A DNA stretch of 64,000 nt from Clostridiales bacterium VE202-21 (lineage in GTDB: Bacteria > Bacillota > Clostridia > Lachnospirales > Lachnospiraceae), in NCBI GenBank assembly GCA_000509105.1, contig BAIF02000062.1:45536-109535 (forward strand), written 5' to 3'. Below the pieces are notes generated by a model that was not told the origin of the DNA, did not search any database, and saw nothing but the letters and a program-made list of their open reading frames with translations. Made by a program: the position numbers and the translations under genes. Positions 55,718 through 63,796 of the stretch are shown piece after piece; within the stretch, counting starts at the first letter, position 1, and every line of letters starts with the position of its first letter.

Positions 55718-57022
55718 ATGACGGAAAAAGAATTAATCATAAAAAGCAGCGAAGAGCTGGATGAGAGATTACGTGAGGCAAAGAAGAGCGGCAATCTTGT
55801 GGTAAAGGATGCAACAGAAGATGAGGCGGTCATTCGGAAAACATTTGAGGCGGGCGAAGGGATCCTCCGCTTATTTCCTGCATTTGTTCCCAGAAGGTTT
55901 GGGAAAGCAGGCCGCAGATTAAAACTGCACCCGGACGACTATTTTGCATTCGGAATGGCCAGAGGTTCCATAACGGAGCGCTGGTTTGCATCTACTATTG
56001 CCGCACAAAACGGAGAATTGTCTAAAGCAGATGAAGGGATGAGCTATGTAAGCGTCTCATATGATTCTGATGAAAAGTTTGCCCTGCGGGATGCGGTCAA
56101 GGTTCTGGGGAAAGAACTGGTGGGAGAAGAGCTGATGGGGCGGTATAACGGCTGGCCCATGTATTCCAAGTTTTTCGATAATGAAAATCCTCTCTTCCAC
56201 CATGTCCATCTGATGTTTGAAGACGCGGCAAGGGTAGGCAAGCTTGGCAAACCGGAGTGTTATTATTTCCCGAAACAGCTGAACAATTATTTCGGAGAAG
56301 CAGGCTACACCTACTTCGGGTTTGACCCGGATGTGACGCCGGAAGAGGTCAAAGAAAGAATCCGACATTTTGGGGACGATGATACGAGGATTACGGAACT
56401 TTCCCGTGCGTACAGGATCGAACTGGGGACGGGATGGTATACGCCGGCAGGGGTCATTCATGCGCCTGCATCGGTGCTGACCTATGAGCCGCAGTGGAAC
56501 TCCGATGTCAATTCTGTTTATGAAAATATAGTTTCCGGGGAGGTGTATCCTCCGGAGATGTTGGATGAGGAATGCCCGGCGGACAGACAGGGCGACATTG
56601 ACTATATTTTCAGCCTCCTGGACTGGGAGAAAAATGTGGATCCGCATTATCGGAAACATTACTTCCGGCCGCCGGTAACCGCATCCCGGACGGAAGACTA
56701 TACTGAAAATTGGATCACCTATGCCAATGAGTATATTGCCGCAAAAGAGCTGACCGTTTATCCGGGCCGGACGGTTACGATTAAGGATGGTGCTGCTTAT
56801 GGCTGCATCTTTATACAGGGACACGGAAAAATAGGGGGCTACGATGCGGAAGCGGCTGCCTTGCTCCGCTTTGGGCAGCAGAGTACGGATGAGTTTTTTG
56901 TTTCAGAGGACGCAGCCGGGAGAGGGGTCACGATTACGAACCTGAGCCGGGTGGAACCACTGGTGCTCTTAAAACATTTTGGCCCGAACCATCCGGATGT
57001 GCCGAGAAGTGTCTGCGGATAA
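55718..57022 (+). CDS. Cupin-type sugar isomerase-like protein
   Basis: The ATG at 55718 follows AAAAGGAG. The 434-residue protein resembles type-I phosphomannose isomerases and related double cupins. HVHLMFEDA and the segment GTGWYTPAGVIHAPASVLTY supply likely metal-binding His and Glu residues, and a second cupin covers about 330-430. It lies between the UroD-like gene and an L-xylulose-kinase-like gene, so it is a candidate aldose-ketose isomerase that makes the kinase substrate, for example from L-lyxose. This is inference; the exact sugar is unknown. Confidence 0.7.
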   Translation: MTEKELIIKSSEELDERLREAKKSGNLVVKDATEDEAVIRKTFEAGEGILRLFPAFVPRRFGKAGRRLKLHPDDYFAFGMARGSITERWFASTIAAQNGELSKADEGMSYVSVSYDSDEKFALRDAVKVLGKELVGEELMGRYNGWPMYSKFFDNENPLFHHVHLMFEDAARVGKLGKPECYYFPKQLNNYFGEAGYTYFGFDPDVTPEEVKERIRHFGDDDTRITELSRAYRIELGTGWYTPAGVIHAPASVLTYEPQWNSDVNSVYENIVSGEVYPPEMLDEECPADRQGDIDYIFSLLDWEKNVDPHYRKHYFRPPVTASRTEDYTENWITYANEYIAAKELTVYPGRTVTIKDGAAYGCIFIQGHGKIGGYDAEAAALLRFGQQSTDEFFVSEDAAGRGVTITNLSRVEPLVLLKHFGPNHPDVPRSVCG

Positions 57023-57148
57023 AAACAGTGAAAGAAGTGCCGGTGTGTTGAAAGCAAAATTGGCATGCCGGTACAGTGCCGCTGATAACAACGAGCAGGG
57101 TGCCATTTGAGATAAGGGTGGAAATATGGACACAGAAGGAGGCGGAAC

Positions 57149-58666
57149 ATGAGATATTTGGTTGGGATAGACAACGGGGGAACGTTTTCAAAAGCCGCTG
57201 TCTTTGATGAAGACGGGAGTCAAATCGCCGCGGCCAGCGTGCCGACAACAACCATTACTCCCAAACCGGGGTACACGGAGCGGGATATGACACAGCTGTG
57301 GGAGGTTAACGTACTGGCAGTGCGCACGGCAATTGAAAAGAGCGGCATCTGCCCGTCTGATATTGCAGGTGTCTCTTTTTCCGGGCACGGGAAAGGGCTG
57401 TACATGGTGAAGGGAGACGGGACTCCCGCGTATAATGGGATCATTTCTACGGACACGCGGGCATGGGAGTATGTAGAAAGATGGGAGAAAGACGGTACGA
57501 TGGACAAGGTATTCGAAAGATCCTGTCAGACGATCCTTGCCTGTCAGCCTGTCAGCCTGCTGGCATGGTTCCGGGACCACTATCCGGAGGTGCTCCGGGA
57601 TGTGAAGAACATATTTGCGGTAAAGGATTATATCCGTTTTCAGATTACAGGGGAGGCATATGCGGAGTATACGGACTTTTCCGGTGCTAATTTGGTAAAC
57701 CTGACCACAAAAGAATATGACAGAGAGCTTTTGGGGCTGTTCGGGCTGGAAGAGATCTATGACAAACTCCCTCCGCTCAGATATGCCGCCGATATCTGCG
57801 GTTATGTGACGAAGGAGGCTGCCCGGCAGACGAATCTGCCGGCCGGTATTCCGGTGGCGGCGGGAATGTTTGATGTGGATGCCTGCGGAATTGCCTCCGG
57901 GCTGTGCGATGAGGAACAGATGTGCATGGTAGCGGGAACCTGGAGCATTAACGAATTTATCCGCCGGGAACCAGTGACCAACGGCAGCGTGTCGCTCAAT
58001 TCCATGTTCTGTATCCCAGGATATTTCCTTGTGGAAGAGAGCAGCCCTACCTCGGCCGGCAATATGGAGTGGTTTATCACGAATCTGATGAGCCATGAGA
58101 AAGAAGAATGCAGGACAGCGGGGGGCTCGGTCTATGAGTTGACCAATGACTGGGCGGAATCAGTAGAACCGCAGGATTGCAATCTCATTTTCCTGCCGTT
58201 TCTGAATGGCTCTAATGAGGATGCACTTGCAAAAGGTACATTTGCAGGCCTAAGCGCTTACCACAGTAAAAAGCATATGCTGAGGGCGGTGTACGAAGGA
58301 GTTGTATTCTCTCATCTTACACATGTGAAAAAACTTCTGCAGAACCGGGAAGCGCCAAAGTCCATCCGTCTGTCAGGCGGTGCTGCCAATTCGGATGTGT
58401 GGGTACAGATCTTTGCAGATGCTCTGCAGATCCCGGTGGATGTGATAGAAGATAAGGAACTGGGAGCCCAGGGAGCGGCGATGGCAGCAGGAATTGCAGC
58501 AGGAATTTACCGGGATTACCGGGAGGCAGTGAATCGCACCGTCAAGATTACAAAGACCGTACTGCCGCGTCCGTTTTATAAAGAAGTATATGAAGAAAAA
58601 TACAGGACTTACCGAGCAGTAATTGAGGGCCTGGGCGGTACATGGGGGCGGTTCAGGATTGAATAG
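57149..58666 (+). CDS. lyxK: FGGY carbohydrate kinase, L-xylulose kinase (LyxK)-like
   Basis: The 505-residue protein has the FGGY N-terminal nucleotide-binding start VGIDNGGTFSKAAVFDEDG. It shows segments close to L-xylulose/3-keto-L-gulonate kinases of enterobacteria: GYTERDMTQLW, ISTDTRAWEYVERWEKDG and AAGMFDVDACG. The C-terminal domain has RLSGGAANSDVWVQIFADAL. It would phosphorylate L-xylulose, or a close ketose, to the 5-phosphate, which UlaE and UlaF can process. It follows the cupin isomerase-like gene behind AAGGAGG and ends the operon at a terminator. Confidence 0.85.
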   Translation: MRYLVGIDNGGTFSKAAVFDEDGSQIAAASVPTTTITPKPGYTERDMTQLWEVNVLAVRTAIEKSGICPSDIAGVSFSGHGKGLYMVKGDGTPAYNGIISTDTRAWEYVERWEKDGTMDKVFERSCQTILACQPVSLLAWFRDHYPEVLRDVKNIFAVKDYIRFQITGEAYAEYTDFSGANLVNLTTKEYDRELLGLFGLEEIYDKLPPLRYAADICGYVTKEAARQTNLPAGIPVAAGMFDVDACGIASGLCDEEQMCMVAGTWSINEFIRREPVTNGSVSLNSMFCIPGYFLVEESSPTSAGNMEWFITNLMSHEKEECRTAGGSVYELTNDWAESVEPQDCNLIFLPFLNGSNEDALAKGTFAGLSAYHSKKHMLRAVYEGVVFSHLTHVKKLLQNREAPKSIRLSGGAANSDVWVQIFADALQIPVDVIEDKELGAQGAAMAAGIAAGIYRDYREAVNRTVKITKTVLPRPFYKEVYEEKYRTYRAVIEGLGGTWGRFRIE

Positions 58667-58687
58667 TCCGGATAGGCAGGAAAAGGG

Positions 58688-58711
58688 CCGCTCAGAAGTG
58701 GGCGGTTTTTT
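58688..58711 (+). terminator. Intrinsic terminator after the L-xylulose-kinase-like gene
   Basis: CCGCTCA (58688-58694) pairs with TGGGCGG (58699-58705), including one G-U pair, around GAAG. TTTTTT follows. It closes the operon beginning at 49247. Confidence 0.88.
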
Positions 58712-58866
58712 CAATTTGTATGTGGAGGGGAGGTAGCTTAAGCGGGCTTGCCCACTTTGTTTATGTTCAAGGCAGAACAGTGTATATTGCTAATGTGAAT
58801 TTTTATGAAAAAAGTTCATAAAGTTCTTTTGTATTTATTATAAGGCGAAAATGATCTTATAAATAG

Positions 58867-58927
58867 GATAAATAATCATATAATTAAGAACAAAGTGATT
58901 GATTTATAAAAAACGCGGTGATATAAT
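58867..58927 (+). promoter_or_regulatory. Promoter of the ptsH/ptsI/ulaE operon with shared operator motif
   Basis: TTGATT (58899-58904) and TATAAT (58922-58927) are 17 bases apart. GATAAATAATCATATAAT (58867-58884) stands upstream and is identical over 18 bases to the motif before ulaA. This ties the operon to the DeoR-type regulator at 33707. Confidence 0.78.
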
Positions 58928-58953
58928 GAACATAAAGAAAGGAGCGGAGAGCT

Positions 58954-59442
58954 ATGATATGGAATTATATGTTATGTTTCGTGTTTATTGTTGTTCTAAT
59001 TGTTGAGGTGGTGTTTATCCTCAAAAGAAACCGTAAGATTGTGATGAAGGGCAAGGATGATTTCTTTACATTTACGCTGATTGTACTTTTTGCATTGATG
59101 ATCTTTCCGCTCTCGGACATGGGCAGCGTGGTAGAGAATATCCGGAATATCCTGATACTTGTGGCTATTTTCGGGTCAGCCGGCATTAAGAGAGGGTTTT
59201 CCGAAAAGGGAATGGAAAAGGTATTTTACACGGTGAACTGGGATCTGGTTCAATCCGTACATATTGATGAATACCAGACCTCCAGGATCAAAGTGGTCTG
59301 TCAGACGGAGAAAGGCAAACATAAGCTGTATTTCAGCAAGTATAAACTGAAAGAGGTTTTACGGGTGCTGGAACAGCATGTTTCCAATATATATATTCAG
59401 AGTTCACTCGATGACGTCCTGAGTATGAAAAAGTGCGTATAA
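58954..59442 (+). CDS. Small membrane protein of unknown function (DUF5673-like)
   Basis: The 162-residue protein has three hydrophobic segments: residues 5-23 (MLCFVFIVVLIVEVVFIL), about 43-55, and about 65-80. A cytoplasmic C-terminal domain follows with VNWDLVQSVHIDEYQTSRIK, similar to YobD/DUF5673 proteins of Firmicutes. It is the first gene behind the promoter with the shared motif and precedes ptsH. A function in the PTS or in ascorbate use is unknown; it could be an unrelated gene captured upstream. Confidence 0.65.
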   Translation: MIWNYMLCFVFIVVLIVEVVFILKRNRKIVMKGKDDFFTFTLIVLFALMIFPLSDMGSVVENIRNILILVAIFGSAGIKRGFSEKGMEKVFYTVNWDLVQSVHIDEYQTSRIKVVCQTEKGKHKLYFSKYKLKEVLRVLEQHVSNIYIQSSLDDVLSMKKCV

Positions 59443-59586
59443 ATAAAGCGCACTTGATGATGTATGCCCCTGCGGGGCGGGCCTTTCGCAAAGCGGAATA
59501 CCAGACACAGGCCAACTTGCAAAATGCAGTACTTTCTGTTAAAGAAGAAAAAGTAAAAAAGTGAAGAAGAAAAGGAGAATTCAACC

Positions 59587-59850
59587 ATGGTAAGCGAAAA
59601 AATCACAGTCAAGAACCCTTCAGGATTACATTTAAGACCGGCAGGAATCCTGTCCAATATCGCATCAAAATGCGTATCTGACGTTACTCTCGTAAAAGGA
59701 GACAAGAGAGTGAATCCTAAGAGCGTGCTGGTTCTTATGGCAGCGGGCATCAAATGCGGAGATGAGATAACAGTGGAATGTGCAGGTGAGTCGGAAGCAG
59801 ATGATTTAAAGACCATCATTGATGCGATTGCAAGCGGATTAGGAGAGTAA
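59587..59850 (+). CDS. ptsH: Phosphocarrier protein HPr
   Basis: The 87-residue protein has the active-site His15 in NPSGLHLRPAG and the regulatory Ser46 in NPKSVLVLMAAGIK. Both the PTS transfer role and the HPr-kinase/CcpA control role are therefore preserved. It passes phosphate from enzyme I to EIIA proteins such as UlaC. It lies 12 bases before ptsI. Its placement under the ascorbate-type motif suggests a pathway-associated copy or ascorbate-dependent induction. Confidence 0.96.
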   Translation: MVSEKITVKNPSGLHLRPAGILSNIASKCVSDVTLVKGDKRVNPKSVLVLMAAGIKCGDEITVECAGESEADDLKTIIDAIASGLGE

Positions 59851-59862
59851 GGAGTCAGGGCA

Positions 59863-61548
59863 ATGAAAAGGATTGAAGTGAGTAAAACGTCTTCAAAAGG
59901 CATTGTTATGGGAAATGTGTTCGTGGCCAGGGAGCAGGATCTGAGTCCGGAGGAAAAAGTAATTGAAGTCGGGCAGGCGGACGCTGAGAAGGCAGCTTAT
60001 GAGCGTGCTGTCGAGGAAGTCATTGCAGATCTGGAGCCTTTGGCCGAGAAGTCGGACATATTTGCAGGGCATCTGGAGCTGGCAAAAGATATCGCGTTAA
60101 AGGAGGGCGTGCTGAACCGGATTCAAACGCAGTCATACTGCGCACAGAAGGCGCTGCATGAAACCGCGGAAGAATTCCGCATGATCTTTGAGATGATGGA
60201 AGACGAGTACATGCGTGAGCGTGCTGCAGATATACTGGATATCAGAAACCGCCTGATGCGTAAGCTGAAAGGGATCGGTGACGGGGATTTTGATTCGATT
60301 ACCGAAAAAGTGATCCTGGTTGCAAGGGATCTGGCGCCGTCGGATACGGCGAAGCTGAACCTGGAATATATTCTGGGATTTATCACAGAGCTGGGCGGTG
60401 TGACAAGCCACGTATCTATCATGGCAAGAGGGATGGGTATCCCTGCGCTTGTCGGGGTAGAAGGAATTATGGACGCGGTACGTCCCGGTGACTTTGTAAT
60501 CATGGACGCCTCCCGTGGTGTAATTATTATTAACCCTGAACCGGAAGTAATTGAAGAATATAAAAAGAAAGCAAACGAGTTTGATAGATGCCAGAAGGAA
60601 CTGGAAGAATCCAGCGCTCTTCCCACCGTTACGGCAGACGGCAGAAAGCTGGAGGTATGCGGAAACGTGGGAAGCCTGGAAGACGTGAAAAATGCCGTGA
60701 AGTTCCGGATTGACGGAATCGGACTTTTCAGAAGTGAGTTCCTCTACATGGAGAGCGACCATTTTCCAACGGAGGAAGAGCAGTTCAATGTATACAGACA
60801 GGCGGCTGAGCTTCTGGGAGAACGTGAGCTGACCATCCGGACTTTGGACATCGGCGGCGATAAAGGCCTGGATTATTTTGAGTTTCCAAAGGAAGAAAAT
60901 CCTTTCCTTGGATACCGGGCAATCCGCATCGGCCTGGATCAGAAAGAGATTCTGAAGACACAGCTCAGGGCTCTTCTGCGGGCAGGTACATATGGACATA
61001 TCCGCATTATGTTCCCCATGATCATTTCCATTGAAGAAGTGGTGGACGCATATGCGGTGCTGGAGGAATGCAAGGACGAACTTCACAAAGAAGGCATTCC
61101 GTTCCAGGAAGAGATAGAGGCAGGGGTTATGATTGAGACGCCTGCGGCAGTTATGATGGCGGAAGAACTGGCAGAGAAGGTAGATTTCTTCAGTATCGGG
61201 ACAAACGACCTGACCCAGTATTTTCTGGCGGTGGACAGAGGAAATCAGAAGATTGCGGCTATGTACAATTCTTACCATCCTGCGGTTCTGCGCGCAATAT
61301 ACAAGACCATACAGGCAGGGCACAAGTATAACCGAAAGGTGGGTATGTGCGGAGAGTTTGCCAGCGATACAAAAGCGGTAAAAATGCTGCTGGGAATGGG
61401 ACTGGATGAATTCAGTGTGTCACCTGGCGAGGCGGCGGGGGTAAAACACCAGATCCGCAGTACCTCCTATGAAGAGGCACAGAGGCTTGCCGGTGAAGTA
61501 ATGAAACAGCCTGTCATAGATTCTGTGATGCGGCTGCTGGAAGAATAG
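59863..61548 (+). CDS. ptsI: PTS enzyme I
   Basis: The 561-residue protein carries the phospho-histidine His183 in GGVTSHVSIMARGMGIPALV, the PEP-binding barrel segment RTLDIGGDKGLDYFEFPKEE, NDLTQYFLAVDRGN and the catalytic Cys in GMCGEFASD. It transfers phosphate from phosphoenolpyruvate to HPr in the cytoplasm. Length is normal for complete enzyme I. It is cotranscribed with ptsH and ulaE. Confidence 0.96.
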   Translation: MKRIEVSKTSSKGIVMGNVFVAREQDLSPEEKVIEVGQADAEKAAYERAVEEVIADLEPLAEKSDIFAGHLELAKDIALKEGVLNRIQTQSYCAQKALHETAEEFRMIFEMMEDEYMRERAADILDIRNRLMRKLKGIGDGDFDSITEKVILVARDLAPSDTAKLNLEYILGFITELGGVTSHVSIMARGMGIPALVGVEGIMDAVRPGDFVIMDASRGVIIINPEPEVIEEYKKKANEFDRCQKELEESSALPTVTADGRKLEVCGNVGSLEDVKNAVKFRIDGIGLFRSEFLYMESDHFPTEEEQFNVYRQAAELLGERELTIRTLDIGGDKGLDYFEFPKEENPFLGYRAIRIGLDQKEILKTQLRALLRAGTYGHIRIMFPMIISIEEVVDAYAVLEECKDELHKEGIPFQEEIEAGVMIETPAAVMMAEELAEKVDFFSIGTNDLTQYFLAVDRGNQKIAAMYNSYHPAVLRAIYKTIQAGHKYNRKVGMCGEFASDTKAVKMLLGMGLDEFSVSPGEAAGVKHQIRSTSYEEAQRLAGEVMKQPVIDSVMRLLEE

Positions 61549-61567
61549 GCTTAAAGGAGATAGTTTG

Positions 61568-62416
61568 ATGAAAGGATATACGCTTGGGCTTTATGAGAAA
61601 GCAATGCCCGGCAGCTTAACGTGGAAAGAAAAGCTGCTGGCTGCAAAAAGTGCCGGATATGATTTTGTGGAGATCAGTATAGACGAGACCGATGAGAAGC
61701 TGAGCCGTCTGGAAATGACCAGCCAGGAGAGGCTGGAGCTGGTCCGTCTGATGGCAGAGACTGGAATACCGATCCGCACCATGTGCCTGAGCGGGCACAG
61801 GAAATACCCCCTCGGAAGCAGTGACCCGCAGGTCTGCGGCCGGGGTATGGAGATTATGCAGAAAGCGATACAGCTTGCGGATGACCTGGGAGTCCGGATC
61901 ATACAGCTCGCAGGTTATGACGTATACTACGAAGAATCCAGCCTGGAAACGAAAAAAAGATTTTTGACAAATCTGAAGAAGGCGGTCAATATGGCGGAAC
62001 GGACCGGTGTGCTTCTGGGATTTGAGACGATGGAAAATGAGTTTATGAACACCGTGGAAAAGGCAATGAAATATGTAACCCTGGTGGGGTCCAGTTATTT
62101 GAATGTATACCCGGATATCGGAAATATAACAAATGCCGCGCATACCTATAAGACAGATGTGCTGGAAGACCTCTATATCGGAAAAGGACATCTGGTTGCA
62201 ATGCATCTCAAAGAGACGGTACCGGGCAGATTCCGCGAAATTCCATACGGCACCGGGCACGTGGATTTTGAAAATGCTGTCCATACGGCTTGGGAATTAG
62301 GCATCCGTAAGTATGTCACCGAATTCTGGTATACCGGAAGCGATACCTGGGCGGAGGATCTAAAGTCAGCGAGCAAAATGTTCAGAAAGATACTGGATGA
62401 CGAGGAAAGGAGATAA
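61568..62416 (+). CDS. ulaE: L-xylulose-5-phosphate 3-epimerase (UlaE-like)
   Basis: The ATG at 61568 is chosen over an adjacent TTG; AAAGGAG precedes it. The 282-residue protein is a xylose-isomerase-like barrel close to UlaE/SgaU: GYTLGLYEKAMPGSLTWKEK, FVEISIDETDEKLSRL and LSGHRKYPLGS are diagnostic. Metal-binding residues lie in GFETMENEFMN, NVYPDIGN, AMHLKETVPG and YVTEFWYTG. It converts L-xylulose 5-phosphate to L-ribulose 5-phosphate. It is separated from the other ula genes by 26 kb but shares their promoter motif through ptsH/ptsI. Confidence 0.93.
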   Translation: MKGYTLGLYEKAMPGSLTWKEKLLAAKSAGYDFVEISIDETDEKLSRLEMTSQERLELVRLMAETGIPIRTMCLSGHRKYPLGSSDPQVCGRGMEIMQKAIQLADDLGVRIIQLAGYDVYYEESSLETKKRFLTNLKKAVNMAERTGVLLGFETMENEFMNTVEKAMKYVTLVGSSYLNVYPDIGNITNAAHTYKTDVLEDLYIGKGHLVAMHLKETVPGRFREIPYGTGHVDFENAVHTAWELGIRKYVTEFWYTGSDTWAEDLKSASKMFRKILDDEERR

Positions 62417-62423
62417 CGATTTC

Positions 62424-63473
62424 GTGAAAGTATGCAAGCAAGTAATATCGAATCTGACAAAGTGCTATTCTATAGCGCCGTTAAAATATAATGGAAGCAA
62501 TTATTTCCTGGTGGCAGCGGAGAAAGTGGACAGATGCATCCTGTTTGACCAGGAGGGACGCGAGGTGGACACCGTGTGGAAAGAACCTGGCGGGGTAATG
62601 AGTATGGTGCAGGTACCGGGAACAAACGGTCAGTTCCTGGCCACACACAAATTCTACTCACCCAACGACTCCAAAGAAGCCAGGATCGTCATAGTCACTC
62701 CGATCTCGAAAGGGAACTGGGAAGTGAGGACGCTGGCAGAGCTTCCCCACGTACACCGATTTGATATCGTAGAGCGAAACGGTATAAGATATCTAATCGC
62801 CTGTGCCCTCAAATCGGGCCATGAATACAAAGACGACTGGTCGATGCCGGGCAAAGTATATGCAGCAGTCCTCCCGGAGGATCTAAGCGGTTTCGGGGAA
62901 GACAACCAGCTGGAATTGAAAGTCATAAAAGACAATATGCTGAAAAACCACGGCTACTACCGGGTAGACGACCAGGGAACCGACACCTGCATTATTTCTG
63001 CAGACTGCGGAGTATTCCAGTTTATCCCGCCGGAGTCTGCCGGAGGCGACTGGACGATCCGCACCCTGCTTGACACAGCAGCAAGTGATGCCGTCCTGAT
63101 TGATCTGGACGAAGACGGAGAAAAAGAACTGGCAGTTTTGTCTCCGTTCCATGGAGATAAGATCAGCATTTACAAAAGAAAAGAAGGCGTATTTACCCAG
63201 GTATACGAATACGGGAAACCAGCGGAGTTCACCCACGCGATCTACGGCGGAAATCTGCTGAACCGTCCGGCCCTTGTCGTAGGCCACAGACAGGGGGAAA
63301 GAAACCTCATCGCCTTTACATACAATAAGGAAACAAAATCCTACCAGTCAGAAATACTGGATCATGACTGCGGCCCCGCAAACGTATATCACTTCACCAG
63401 AGATGGAGAGGACATCCTCATATCAGCAAACCGAGAAACCGATGAGGTGGCTTTGTATCAGGTATTGGAGTGA
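62424..63473 (+). CDS. Cytoplasmic beta-propeller-like protein of unknown function
   Basis: A GTG at 62424 is chosen as start because GAAAGGAGATAA precedes it. The 349-residue protein has no signal peptide. It is rich in beta strands with repeated blade-like units, including a FG-GAP/VCBS-like segment LIDLDEDGEKELAVLSPFHG. Conserved-looking histidines occur in LPHVHRFDI, KNHGYY and EFTHAI. It is coupled to ulaE (seven bases apart). Possible roles are a sugar lactonase/epimerase-type enzyme or a sensor; none can be assigned. Confidence 0.6.
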   Translation: MKVCKQVISNLTKCYSIAPLKYNGSNYFLVAAEKVDRCILFDQEGREVDTVWKEPGGVMSMVQVPGTNGQFLATHKFYSPNDSKEARIVIVTPISKGNWEVRTLAELPHVHRFDIVERNGIRYLIACALKSGHEYKDDWSMPGKVYAAVLPEDLSGFGEDNQLELKVIKDNMLKNHGYYRVDDQGTDTCIISADCGVFQFIPPESAGGDWTIRTLLDTAASDAVLIDLDEDGEKELAVLSPFHGDKISIYKRKEGVFTQVYEYGKPAEFTHAIYGGNLLNRPALVVGHRQGERNLIAFTYNKETKSYQSEILDHDCGPANVYHFTRDGEDILISANRETDEVALYQVLE

Positions 63474-63494
63474 GCAGGCGAATGGGGAACGGAC

Positions 63495-63796
63495 GCTGTC
63501 CAAAATTGCACTGCGGCAGGCCATCCCTGACCCGAAAACAGGGGTGTCTGGAAACTGGTTATGGCCTGTAAGCAGGAGTAAAGTAAAAAGAATGGAAAAC
63601 TGAGGGAACCTGGCCACATCACCCGAAGCCTGATGGCTTCGCGCGCTGGGGCCAGGAAATATTGTAATTCGGAATTACAATATTTCCCTCAGTTTTTCAT
63701 TCTTTTTGCTTAACTCCTGCTAACAGCCATAAGACGCTTCCAGACACCCCTGTTTTCGGGTCAGGGATGGCCTGCCGCAGTGCAATTTTGGACAGC
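63495..63796. repeat. Long palindromic structured element, copy A
   Basis: Arms 63495-63607 and 63685-63796 (about 112 bases) are inverted repeats with roughly 90 percent complementarity. Between them are stem CCTGGCC (63609-63615) / GGCCAGG (63650-63656) enclosing GAAGCC-TGAT-GGCTTC (63625-63640), and stem AATATTGTAATT / AATTACAATATT (63658-63684) with a CGG loop. The whole could fold into one large branched cruciform. The centre and left arm match 48723-48855 in inverse orientation. Short open frames inside are judged not to be genes. Confidence 0.82.

Noticed and set aside
60133..61323. 396-codon open frame on the minus strand opposite ptsI
   Set aside because: It mirrors a highly conserved enzyme I gene, has no ribosome binding site, and its protein resembles no family. 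Similar antisense frames opposite other genes (for example 24347-25186 and 27143-28003) were rejected for the same reason.
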